Assembly (NCBI RefSeq): GCF_013410745.1
Contig: NZ_JACCFY010000001.1
Span: forward strand, 2,790,001 to 2,854,000
From: Nesterenkonia xinjiangensis
GTDB taxonomy: Bacteria; Actinomycetota; Actinomycetes; Actinomycetales; Micrococcaceae
Length of the DNA stretch: 64,000 nt
Direction of reading: 5' to 3'
Shown: piece after piece, positions 45,105 through 53,129 of the stretch
Layout of the letters: each line of letters begins with the position of its first letter
Position numbering within the stretch: position 1 is the first letter of the stretch
Notes under the pieces: model-generated
What the model was told of the DNA's origin: nothing
The model's input: the letters and a program-made list of their open reading frames with translations, nothing else
Database searches by the model: none
Translations under genes and position numbers: made by a program

Positions 45105-47320
45105 GCGGCCTCCTCAATCGCCGGCTGGAGCCGCTTCAGGCTCCACATCTTCTTCTTCCGGATTGCCAGCACCAGCAGCGTCAGCCCCACCCCGGTGGTC
45201 GCCAGCAGCGCGGCCAGCGTAGTGGACAGCGTAGCCAGGTCCGCACCGTAGATGACATGCCTCAGGCCATCGACCACGTAGCTCATCGGCAGCACCGGGT
45301 GCAGAGCCTGCAGCGGCTCCGGCAGCGTCTCCGGCGGGAACGTACCGCCCGAGGCCACCAACTGCAGCACCAGCAGCAGGATCATCAGCATCTTGCCCGG
45401 ATTGCCCAGCAGCGCCACCACCCCCAGCACCAGGGCGGAGAACGCCATGGACGCGGCGAACAGCACCGCCAGAGCCAGCCACGGATGCGCCGGAGACAGG
45501 CCCAGTCCGGCGACGACGGCCCCGTAGAGCAGCAGGCTCTGCGTCAGCGAGAGCAGCAGGAACGGCACCCAGGAGCCCAGCGCTATCGACGCCGACGGGG
45601 CGTTGGAAGCCAGCGCCCGGGTGGAGGTCGGCCGCAGTACCTGCAGCATCACCAGCGCACCGATCCACAGCGACAGGGCCAGGAAGAACGGCGCCATCCC
45701 GGCCCCATAGTTGCCGGCCTCGGTCTGCGCCGTCTGGTTGACCTTCAGCGGGTTGCCGATGACCTCGCTGATCTCCTCACGCTCATCATCATCAGGGTTC
45801 GGCACCTCCTCGGCCCCGTCATCCAGTCCGTCGGTCAGCTCCTCGGCGCCGTCGGCCAGTTCCACCGAGCCGTCCGAGGCCTCGAGGAGACCATCCCGCA
45901 GGGCCACCGCGCCGTCGTTGAGCGCGGTCGCGCCGTCGTTGAGCTCCCCGGCGCCGATGGCCAGCTGCCCCACCCCGTCATGGGCGGTGTCAGCACCATC
46001 GGAGAGGTCCGAGGCCCCGGAGCTCAGCTGCAAGGCACCATCGCGGGCGGTGCTCAACCCGCCCGAAAGGTCAGGGGTGGAGTCCGCCAGCTCCGCGGCA
46101 CCATCGGCCAACGTCGAGCTGCCGGCTAGCAGCTCATCGGCCCCATCAGCGACCTCACGCGCACCGGTGGCCAGCTGATCGATGTCCTCCTGGGCCTCAC
46201 CCAGCTCCGTGCGCGCCGTCTGGGCGCGGGTGATCAGCTCAGAGTCTTCCGCCACCGAATCCAGCGCGCCGCGCGCCTCCTCCACCTGCTCCTCCTCGAT
46301 CACCCCGGCGTCAAGGAGGTCCTGCACCGCCTGGTCCGCACGCCCCTCGGCCGAAGCCTCGAACTCCGAGATGATGTCGCTGGCCTCATGGGAGGCGTTC
46401 GAGAGCGCTTCATTGCCGTCGGCCACCTGCCCGGCGCCCTCGCTGAGGGTGCTGATCCCGGTGTTCAGCTCCGAGGCGCCGGCGGAGAGCTGCCCGGCAG
46501 CGGTGTCCACCGCGTCGGCGCCCTCCTGCAGCTCAGACATCCCGCTGGAGAGCGAGGAGGCGCCGGTGGAGAGCTCATCGGCCCCGTCAGAGAGCTGCTC
46601 GGTGCCCTCGGAGAGCTCACCCAGGCCGGTCACCAGCTCATCGACGCCGTCGTCGAGATCCCCGGCCCCGTCCACCAGCTCCACGGAACCCGAGTGCAGC
46701 TCACCGATGCCGTCGCTGAGCTCGCCGGCGCCGTCGTGGAGCTGCCCGGCGCCATCGGCGGCGTCGATCAGCTGCCGGTGGATCTGCCCGAAACCGGTCA
46801 GCATCGCATCTGCGGTCTCCTGGCCGACCTCGCTGGAGACCGACTCATGGACCTCTGAGGCCAGCACGCTGACGATGTTGCTCAGCAGATAGTTGTTCGC
46901 CTCATTGGTGGTGATGTCCAGGATCGCCTGATCGGCAGACTCGAAGCTCGATGGCGAGGCCAGCGCCTCCGAGAAGTCCTCCGGGATGATCAGCGCGAAC
47001 TGGTGCTTGCCCGAGGCCACGCCCGCCTCCGCGGCCTCCCGGGAGTCGACGGTCTCCCAGCCGAAGGAGGCGTCGTCGATGAGCTCCTCGGCGACGTCGT
47101 CACCGACGGTGCGGTGCTCGCCGTCGAAGTCCGCCCCCTCGTCAAGGTTCACCAGGGCCGCGTCGACGTGCTCCAGATTGTCGTAGGGATCCCAGTTCGC
47201 ATACAGGTAGATGCCCGCATAGAGCACCGGCACCAGCGCCAGCCCGAAGATCGTGATCAGCGGAGTGAAGCTGCTGGTCATCCGCGCGAACTCTGAGCGC
47301 ACGAGTCGCAGGAACGTCAT
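45101..47320 (-). CDS. YhgE/Pip-family membrane protein (ABC-2-like)
   Basis: A 739-residue membrane protein. One N-terminal membrane segment (about residues 18-40) is followed by YANWDPYDNLEHVDAALVNL, the YhgE/Pip signature. A long extracytoplasmic region contains many short repeats of the form L-x-D-G-A-x-x-L, and about five C-terminal membrane segments of ABC-2 type end the protein. Relatives include the phage infection protein Pip and the ESX-linked YueB/EsaA. It overlaps both neighbours by 4 nt. Together with the pseudo-ATPase it probably forms an export-type complex controlled by TetR. Confidence 0.9.
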   Translation of the reverse strand: MTFLRLVRSEFARMTSSFTPLITIFGLALVPVLYAGIYLYANWDPYDNLEHVDAALVNLDEGADFDGEHRTVGDDVAEELIDDASFGWETVDSREAAEAGVASGKHQFALIIPEDFSEALASPSSFESADQAILDITTNEANNYLLSNIVSVLASEVHESVSSEVGQETADAMLTGFGQIHRQLIDAADGAGQLHDGAGELSDGIGELHSGSVELVDGAGDLDDGVDELVTGLGELSEGTEQLSDGADELSTGASSLSSGMSELQEGADAVDTAAGQLSAGASELNTGISTLSEGAGQVADGNEALSNASHEASDIISEFEASAEGRADQAVQDLLDAGVIEEEQVEEARGALDSVAEDSELITRAQTARTELGEAQEDIDQLATGAREVADGADELLAGSSTLADGAAELADSTPDLSGGLSTARDGALQLSSGASDLSDGADTAHDGVGQLAIGAGELNDGATALNDGAVALRDGLLEASDGSVELADGAEELTDGLDDGAEEVPNPDDDEREEISEVIGNPLKVNQTAQTEAGNYGAGMAPFFLALSLWIGALVMLQVLRPTSTRALASNAPSASIALGSWVPFLLLSLTQSLLLYGAVVAGLGLSPAHPWLALAVLFAASMAFSALVLGVVALLGNPGKMLMILLLVLQLVASGGTFPPETLPEPLQALHPVLPMSYVVDGLRHVIYGADLATLSTTLAALLATTGVGLTLLVLAIRKKKMWSLKRLQPAIEEAA

Positions 47321-48177
47321 TCTTTGCCCTCCAGAAGGTCATCCAGGTCGCCCTTCTGCGCCGCAGCGGCTGCGTCCTCAGCGGGCACGTCCTCAGCGGA
47401 AGCGTCGGCCAGGGGAGCCTCGTCAGCGGGCGTGTCCTCAGCGAGCTGCTCCAGGGCGTGGTCTTCGACCAGCTCATCCTCTGGACCGCCCTCGTCGACG
47501 CCTTCGACTCCCGCGGTGGACTCCTCATCGGCACTCGGCGGCTCATCGTGGTGGCCGGCGAACGCGCAGGTGATGTCCTCCCGAACCGGAGGCGTCTCCA
47601 GCAGGGCCAGCAGGGACCGGCCGGAGTCGAAATCACAACGGTCGCTCAGGAAGTCGGCCAGCTCATCGATGTCGACGTCGTGGCGGTCCGGAGAGTCGAC
47701 CACGGCGAAGCGGACGGCCGGGTCGGAGAAGGCCAGCTCGATGAGCAGGCCGAGCCGACGCAGCGGCTCCAGCGTGTCGATCCGGTCCCCGGCGATGTCC
47801 TCCGCCTCATGCTCCGCCAGCCAGGCGCGGACCCCGATCCGCCGGGCCTCGCGGCCCACCCGACTGCGCAGCGGCCGCAGCGCCAGCGACTCGGAGACCA
47901 CGTTCTTCACGGTCATATGGTGCTCCGGGGCGGTGATGCCGGGGGAGTCCACCAGAGCAGTCCGGTGCCGGAGTGCGCGCAGATCCTCGACGTCGTCGAG
48001 GAGCACCGTGCCCTGGTCCGGCACCATCCGTCCGGAGCTGATCAGCGCCAAGGAGGTCCGCGCCAGAGAGGTGGAGGCCTGCAAACCGGAGAGGGCGCCG
48101 TCGGCCGCGGAGAAGCTGGTGGGGTCGAGGATCCGACCGCGATGACCGTCGAAGGCCACATCCTGAAGTCTCAGCAT
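47317..48177 (-). CDS. Degenerate ABC-transporter ATPase-like protein lacking Walker A
   Basis: A 286-residue protein whose first ~200 residues follow the layout of an ABC ATPase: MLRLQDVAFDGHRGRILDPT, then GRMVPDQGTVLLDDVEDLRA where the D-loop/Q-loop approach is expected, and AVVDSPDRHDVD in place of Walker B. The Walker A glycines and lysine are missing (GLQASTSLARTSL instead), and no LSGGQ is seen. The last ~75 residues are acidic and low-complexity. It is probably a non-hydrolysing partner of the Pip-like protein whose start it overlaps. First gene of the operon. Confidence 0.75.
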   Translation of the reverse strand: MLRLQDVAFDGHRGRILDPTSFSAADGALSGLQASTSLARTSLALISSGRMVPDQGTVLLDDVEDLRALRHRTALVDSPGITAPEHHMTVKNVVSESLALRPLRSRVGREARRIGVRAWLAEHEAEDIAGDRIDTLEPLRRLGLLIELAFSDPAVRFAVVDSPDRHDVDIDELADFLSDRCDFDSGRSLLALLETPPVREDITCAFAGHHDEPPSADEESTAGVEGVDEGGPEDELVEDHALEQLAEDTPADEAPLADASAEDVPAEDAAAAAQKGDLDDLLEGKE

Positions 48178-48196
48178 GCGACCATCGTACGCTTGA

Positions 48197-48210
48197 ACTG
48201 ACTGGTCAGT
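48197..48210. promoter_or_regulatory. TetR-type operator upstream of the pseudo-ATPase/Pip/TetR operon
   Basis: ACTGAC-TG-GTCAGT is a perfect palindrome with 6-bp arms, 19 nt upstream of the operon's first ATG. On the minus strand TAGACT lies next to it as a possible -10, so binding would block transcription. Confidence 0.65.
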
Positions 48211-48255
48211 CTAAAAATGTGAGGAGTGCATCATCTCGCGCCCTCCGCCTCCTTC

Positions 48256-48317
48256 GTCCCCGTCGTCTTCGTTCGTCCCCGTGGAATTCCTCGGGGACGA
48301 ACGAAGAGCACGGGGAC
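48256..48317. repeat. 62-nt palindromic element, copy C
   Basis: Arms 48256-48280 and 48293-48317 pair at 23 of 25 positions around a 12-nt loop containing GGAATTCC. The outer GTCCCCGT and inner GTCCCC blocks are the same as in copies A and B, while the middle of the arm differs and is compensated on the other arm. It lies between divergent genes. Confidence 0.92.
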
Positions 48318-48460
48318 AGAAGCCTGCCCCAAGCCCACCCCGTCGCCGTGACTCCGTTCATAGCCAACAGCCGCGCACAGTCCTAGACTCAGCTCGAGGC
48401 GGCCCCCGCCGAGGATCCGGCGGTCACAGGCCGCCCTCTGCCACGGAAGGGGAACATCCG

Positions 48461-50176
48461 ATGCCCACAGTCGCACGCACCATGGTCGACACCCTGCACG
48501 CCAGCGGGGTGCAGAGGGTCTACGGGATTCCGGGAGACTCGCTCAACGGCTTCACCGACGCCCTGCGCGCCGCCGGCACCATCGAGTGGGTGCAGGTCCG
48601 CCACGAGGAGACCGCCGCCTTCGCCGCCAGTGCCGAGTCCCAGGTCACCGGTGAGCTGGCCGTCTGCGCGGGCAGCTGCGGACCCGGCAACCTGCACTTG
48701 ATCAACGGGCTCTACGACGCCCAGCGCTCGCGGACCCCGGTGCTGGCCATCGCCGCGCACATCCCCAGCGAGGAGATCGGCTCCGGCTACTTCCAGGAGA
48801 CCCACCCGCAGGAGCTCTTCCGCGAGTGCAGCGTCTACGTGGAGCACGTCACCCACGCCGAGCAGATGCCCCGACTCATGCGCATCGCCATGCGCGAGGC
48901 GCTCGAGAAGCGCGGCGTGGCGGTGCTGGTGATCCCCGGGGACGTCGCCCTGAAGGAGATCACGGCGGCGCCGGAGACGATCCGGGCCACCAGCTCCGTG
49001 GTCACCCCGGCCGAGGACGCCCTGGCCTCCGCCGCCGAGGCGCTCAACGGCTGTGACCGGGTCACCATCCTCGCCGGCGCCGGTGCGGCCGGCGCCCATG
49101 ACGAGCTGCTGCAGATCGCCGAGCGGCTCCAGGCCCCCATCGTCCACGCGCTGCGCGGCAAGGAGCACGTCGAGTACGACAACCCCTATGACGTCGGCAT
49201 GACCGGCCTGCTCGGTTTCTCCTCCGGGTATCACGCCATGGAGGCCGCCGAGACGCTGCTGGTCCTCGGCGCCGACCTGCCCTACCAGCAGTTCTACCCG
49301 CAGGGCGCCACCGTGGTGCAGGTCGACATCCGCGGCGCACAGATCGGCCGCCGCACCCGGGTCGACGTCGGACTGGTCGGGGGAGTGAAAGAGACCGTCG
49401 CTGCGCTGCTGCCCCGGCTGGACGCCCACGCCAGCTCCAAGCACCTCGACGGCGCCACCAAGCACTACCGTCGCACTCGCAAGGACCTCGACTCGCTGGC
49501 CACACCTTCGAAGCGGACCATCCACCCGCAGTACCTGGCCCGGCTGATCGACGAGGCCGCCGCCGACGACGCCGTCTTCATCCCCGACGTCGGCTCCCCG
49601 GTGGTCTGGGCCTCCCGGTACCTGACCATGAACGGCCGACGCCGGCTCATCGGGTCCTTCTCCCACGGCTCCATGGCCAACGCGCTGACCCAGTCCATCG
49701 GTGCGGCCTCCGCGGACCCGCGCCGGCAGGTGGTCGCCCTGGCCGGCGACGGCGGACTGACCATGATGCTCGGGGAGCTGCTCACGCTGACCCAGGCGCA
49801 GCTGCCGGTGAAGACCGTGGTCTTCAACAACTCCTCGCTGAACTTCGTTGAGGTGGAGATGAAGGCCGCCGGCTTCGTCAACTACGGCACCGGCCTGACC
49901 AACCCGAGCTTCGCCGACGTCGCCGAGGCGATGGGCATCCGTGGCATCCGTGTAGAGACCTCCCAGGACCTCCCGGCCGCGGTGGAGGAGTTCTTTGCCC
50001 ACGAGGGCCCCGCGGTGCTGGATGTGGTCACCGAGCGGCAGGAGCTCTCCATGCCGCCGGCCATCACCGCAGAGCAGGCCAAGGGCTTCACCCTCTACGC
50101 CATCCGCACGGTGCTCTCCGGCCGCGGCGACGAGCTGGTGGACCTGGCCCGCACCAACTGGCGCCAGCTGTTCTGA
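48461..50176 (+). CDS. poxB: Pyruvate dehydrogenase (quinone), PoxB-like ThDP enzyme
   Basis: A 571-residue ThDP- and FAD-dependent enzyme that oxidises pyruvate to acetate and CO2 and passes electrons to quinone. The catalytic glutamate is E50 in RHEETAAFAA; the FAD domain is central; the ThDP motif runs from G429-D-G to N456-N457. Residues around ECSVYVEHVTHAEQMP resemble PoxB more than acetolactate synthase. ATG 48461 has GGAAGGGGA upstream; the frame is open 60 codons earlier, through palindrome C, without similarity. Membrane association via the C-terminus is expected. Confidence 0.9.
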   Translation: MPTVARTMVDTLHASGVQRVYGIPGDSLNGFTDALRAAGTIEWVQVRHEETAAFAASAESQVTGELAVCAGSCGPGNLHLINGLYDAQRSRTPVLAIAAHIPSEEIGSGYFQETHPQELFRECSVYVEHVTHAEQMPRLMRIAMREALEKRGVAVLVIPGDVALKEITAAPETIRATSSVVTPAEDALASAAEALNGCDRVTILAGAGAAGAHDELLQIAERLQAPIVHALRGKEHVEYDNPYDVGMTGLLGFSSGYHAMEAAETLLVLGADLPYQQFYPQGATVVQVDIRGAQIGRRTRVDVGLVGGVKETVAALLPRLDAHASSKHLDGATKHYRRTRKDLDSLATPSKRTIHPQYLARLIDEAAADDAVFIPDVGSPVVWASRYLTMNGRRRLIGSFSHGSMANALTQSIGAASADPRRQVVALAGDGGLTMMLGELLTLTQAQLPVKTVVFNNSSLNFVEVEMKAAGFVNYGTGLTNPSFADVAEAMGIRGIRVETSQDLPAAVEEFFAHEGPAVLDVVTERQELSMPPAITAEQAKGFTLYAIRTVLSGRGDELVDLARTNWRQLF

Positions 50177-50185
50177 GCGGCCGCC

Positions 50186-50227
50186 TGATCGGGCACCCCT
50201 GACCGGGCACCCCTGATCGGGCAGCCC
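50186..50227 (+). repeat. 14-bp tandem repeat (three copies) after poxB
   Basis: TGATCGGGCACCCC is followed by two near-identical copies, 10 nt after the poxB stop. It is non-coding. Confidence 0.8.
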
Positions 50228-50275
50228 GACCGACCACCCCTGTGCCGGGCCGCCGGGCTTCGGTAGGGTCGTGAC

Positions 50276-51304
50276 ATGGGAGAACTTCTCGATGATCTCG
50301 CCGCCGCCCGGGCCGCCTGGACCGGCCTCCAGCTGAGGGACTGGTACGCCCAGGACCGGCTGCTGGCCCAGCTGCGCACCGCGCTGGAGCCTGATGCCGA
50401 GCGCTTGGAGAACCCCGAGTTCGGGGCGGAAGTCCGCGACCTCGTGCAGGCCGACGAGTCCGCCGCCGCCGATGACGTCCACGTCGAGGTCGAGGATCCG
50501 CTGCTCTGGGCGGACCGACGGATCACCCACGACGACGGCGGCTGGTCGGTGATCGGCATCAGGTTCCGCGGACGCGATCTCACCTGCCCCTTTGTCGACG
50601 TCATCGCCTCCTCGCTGAGCCCGACCCCGGAGAACATCCGCAGGATCGTCACCGAGGCGGCGGAGGACCTCCAGGAGTTCCGTCCGCTGACCGCCCGGCT
50701 CACCGTCGGGGACCCGGACTCCGGTCTCGCTGAGGTCCACGACGCCTCGGGCATCGGCCCTTCGGCGGTGGACCAGTACCTGGTGGCCGGACTCATCCGG
50801 GGGATCAACCACCGCACCCGGGTGGCCTCCTACCGGCGGGTGAGCCTCGAGCCGATGGACCCGACCCTGGCCGCGGCACGGGTGGCCGAGATCTACGCCG
50901 CCCACCCGGAAGGCACCCGCTGGGCGACCCCGGCGGGTTCCGACGAGCTGCAGGAGGCCTCTGAGGACGGCGCCCTGTTCGAGATCTTCGCCAATGGTGA
51001 GCCCGCCGGGGTGGTCTCCGCCCCGCGCGACGACGACCACGGCCTCAGCGGCCACCTGGTCCAGGAGATCTGTCTGGACGAGGACCATCGCGGCCGCGGA
51101 TACGGCCCGGCCGTGCTGCAGCGGCTCTGCGAGGAGCTGCCCCATCCGGAGCCGGGAACAGTGCTCTGGGGAAGCATCCACCCGGAGAACGTCCCCTCGC
51201 TGCGCAATGCCCATGCCGTGGGACGCACCACCGTGGGTGGCCAGCTCTGGGTCGCCCCAGAGGGACTGCCCGGCATGCCGGCCGCACTGGCCCGCCCGTG
51301 GTGA
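50276..51304 (+). CDS. GNAT acetyltransferase-fold protein
   Basis: A 342-residue protein. The last ~130 residues form a GNAT fold with the acetyl-CoA-binding loop near LVQEICLDEDHRGRGYGPAV and the later strand GTVLWGSIHPENVPSLRNAH. The first ~200 residues do not resemble a family I recognise. ATG 50276 opens the frame. Acceptor substrate is unknown. Confidence 0.75.
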   Translation: MGELLDDLAAARAAWTGLQLRDWYAQDRLLAQLRTALEPDAERLENPEFGAEVRDLVQADESAAADDVHVEVEDPLLWADRRITHDDGGWSVIGIRFRGRDLTCPFVDVIASSLSPTPENIRRIVTEAAEDLQEFRPLTARLTVGDPDSGLAEVHDASGIGPSAVDQYLVAGLIRGINHRTRVASYRRVSLEPMDPTLAAARVAEIYAAHPEGTRWATPAGSDELQEASEDGALFEIFANGEPAGVVSAPRDDDHGLSGHLVQEICLDEDHRGRGYGPAVLQRLCEELPHPEPGTVLWGSIHPENVPSLRNAHAVGRTTVGGQLWVAPEGLPGMPAALARPW

Positions 51305-51412
51305 ACGTACGCGCCGAAGGACGAGCCACGGGCACGCAAAGGCCCGCCGCCCCCTGATGATCTCCTCCACGACCGATGACCCCCGCCCGCACCCCCGACG
51401 ACAGGATGCTCC

Positions 51413-52108
51413 GTGACCTCACCTTCCCTCCGTTCTACCGCCGCCGCCGAACGCCAGGCCTTGGTCCGAGCACTGCGGCAGCACGGTCCGCACGCCCACA
51501 CCCTCTGTGAGGGCTGGACCGCCCACGATCTGGCCGTCCATGTGGCGGCCCGCGACGCCCGGCCGCACCTGGTGTTCGGCCAGGAGCTGCCCGTCGTCGG
51601 CGACGCCGCGCGGGAGAAGTACAAGACCTTCGAGAAGATGGACTTCGAGGAGCTGCTGGATCGCATCGAGGCGGGAGTGCCCTCCTGGCACCCGGCCCGC
51701 TCCCGCGCTGTGGACGACGCGGTCAACACCGTGGAGTTCTTCGTCCACACCGAGGACGTGCTGCGCGCTGAGGAGCTGAGCCCCTCCGAGGAGGAGCAGA
51801 CTGACACCGAATCTGTCGACACTGAATCCGCTGATGCCGAGACCGTCGGAACGGAGCTGCAGCCGCGCCGCCGTCGGGCGCCCGAAGCGGTCCAGCGGAG
51901 ACTGTGGCAGCACGCCTCCCGGACGCTGTTCCTGGCCGCCGCGCGCAAGCACAACCGGCGTATCACCTTCATCAGCCCCGGCTTCGGCTCCGTCACCCAT
52001 GGGTCTTCGAAAGACCCGATGATCAGCCTCGAAGGCGCCCCCGGGGAGCTCATCCTCTGGGCCTTCGGCCGCGAGCAGGCCGCGGACGTCGTCCTCCGCA
52101 GGCACTGA
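51413..52108 (+). CDS. TIGR03085 family protein (DinB/mycothiol maleylpyruvate isomerase fold)
   Basis: A 231-residue protein starting with GTG 51413. The N-terminal DinB-like four-helix bundle includes CEGWTAHDLAVHVAARDARP (about 32-51), the signature with metal-binding His found in TIGR03085 and MDMPI proteins. Between about residues 120 and 148 a Thr/Glu/Asp repeat (TDTESVDTES) is inserted, unusual for the family. The C-terminal part ISLEGAPGELILWAFGREQA is typical. Usually an uncharacterised mycothiol-linked protein. Confidence 0.85.
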   Translation: MTSPSLRSTAAAERQALVRALRQHGPHAHTLCEGWTAHDLAVHVAARDARPHLVFGQELPVVGDAAREKYKTFEKMDFEELLDRIEAGVPSWHPARSRAVDDAVNTVEFFVHTEDVLRAEELSPSEEEQTDTESVDTESADAETVGTELQPRRRRAPEAVQRRLWQHASRTLFLAAARKHNRRITFISPGFGSVTHGSSKDPMISLEGAPGELILWAFGREQAADVVLRRH

Positions 52109-52152
52109 CGCGCCCGTCGCGGGGGAGGCGGCGGGCAGACCGCCCCTGGTTC

Positions 52153-52173
52153 ATAGCAGGGGACCGCTATACC
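52153..52173 (+). promoter_or_regulatory. Operator-like palindrome overlapping -10 of the HTH-MNT/HEPN operon
   Basis: ATAGC (52153-52157) and GCTAT (52166-52170) form a perfect inverted repeat whose right arm overlaps TATACC (52168-52173), a possible -10 only 8 nt from the ATG. Autoregulation by the HTH antitoxin is likely, and the message may be leaderless. Confidence 0.5.
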
Positions 52174-52181
52174 GTGGAGTC

Positions 52182-52679
52182 ATGGATGAGGTCGCTCCGT
52201 CGCTGCACGAGATGACCCCGCGGGAGATCCTGCGGGCACGCCGACGCGCCCTCGGCCGGACCCAGCAGCAGCTCGCTGAGGCGATCGGCACCACCCAGTC
52301 GGTCATCGCCGCCGTCGAGAGCGGACGCCGACCCCTGAGCGTACCGATGCGGCAGAGACTCCATGCGGCCCTGACCCCAGACCCTACCGAGCTGCTCCAG
52401 CGCCACCGGGAGACGATCAAGCAGGCCGCCGAGACCCACGGGTTCACCGGCGTGCGTGTCTTCGGCTCCGTGGCCCGCGGCACCGCGGAAGCCTCCAGCG
52501 ATCTGGACCTCTTTGTGGAGTACGCCGACCCGCAGCAGCGCCAGCCGCTGGAGATCTTCGGACTCCAACGCCAGCTGGAGGGACTGCTGGGGATACCGGT
52601 CGACGTGAACCTGCTGACCGGACGCCCGCTGAAGGGGGCCCGCGCCCAGCAGGCGCTGAAGGAGTCGATCGCCCTGTGA
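52182..52679 (+). CDS. HTH-fused MNT nucleotidyltransferase antitoxin
   Basis: A 165-residue fusion. Residues ~12-65 are an XRE-type HTH (GRTQQQLAEAIGTTQSVIAA), and residues ~75-160 are a minimal nucleotidyltransferase with G95-S96 and D107/D109 in FGSVARGTAEASSDLDLFV, plus D141 as third acidic residue. In characterised HEPN/MNT pairs the MNT enzyme modifies the HEPN toxin on the tyrosine of its R-x4-H-x-Y motif. The stop overlaps the GTG of the HEPN gene. The HTH fusion gives it its own repressor. Confidence 0.9.
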   Translation: MDEVAPSLHEMTPREILRARRRALGRTQQQLAEAIGTTQSVIAAVESGRRPLSVPMRQRLHAALTPDPTELLQRHRETIKQAAETHGFTGVRVFGSVARGTAEASSDLDLFVEYADPQQRQPLEIFGLQRQLEGLLGIPVDVNLLTGRPLKGARAQQALKESIAL

Positions 52680-53056
52680 CCGACCCCCGACATCACCCCG
52701 ACCGCACCCCCGAGCTCCTAGAGGACATCGCCGAGCAGCTGGCCGTATGCCGTGACATCGTCGCCGACGGCTACGAGATGTACATGGGCGCCTCCCAGGA
52801 CTCCTACCTGCGACGTCGCACCGCGGAACGCGCCGTAGAGATCATCGCCGAGGCCAGCCGCCGGCTCGACGCCGATTGGAAGCAGCAGCACCCTGGCGTC
52901 CGGTGGCGGTACATGACAGACATGCGTAACAAGATCGCCCACGACTACGGGGCGATCCACGACGACATGGTCTGGGAGGTCATCGTCGGCAGCGTCCCGG
53001 AGATGGGCCGGCTCCTGGGCTTGGCCCCGGCGGAGGACCCCTACGGCCCGCACTGA
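52676..53056 (+). CDS. HEPN-domain (HepT-like, DUF86) toxin
   Basis: A 126-residue ribonuclease toxin. The HEPN core R84-x4-H89-x-Y91 is RNKIAHDY, and the helical layout from LLEDIAEQLAVCRDIV to GSVPEMG matches the DUF86 family. It starts with GTG overlapping the antitoxin TGA (GTGA), so it is made in fixed ratio with its MNT partner. Target RNA is unknown; tRNA or mRNA cleavage is known for relatives. Confidence 0.9.
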   Translation: MTDPRHHPDRTPELLEDIAEQLAVCRDIVADGYEMYMGASQDSYLRRRTAERAVEIIAEASRRLDADWKQQHPGVRWRYMTDMRNKIAHDYGAIHDDMVWEVIVGSVPEMGRLLGLAPAEDPYGPH

Positions 53057-53129
53057 GGCCGTGGAGGCGGAGCGACACGCACGCCGCCGGCCCCCGCCCC
53101 GCCCCGCCGCGCCTCAGCCGCGCCGCATC

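Noticed and set aside
48184-48389. TAGACT hexamer upstream of poxB as promoter
   Set aside because: No acceptable -35 at 16-18 nt, and TAGACT recurs at several places in the window by chance.
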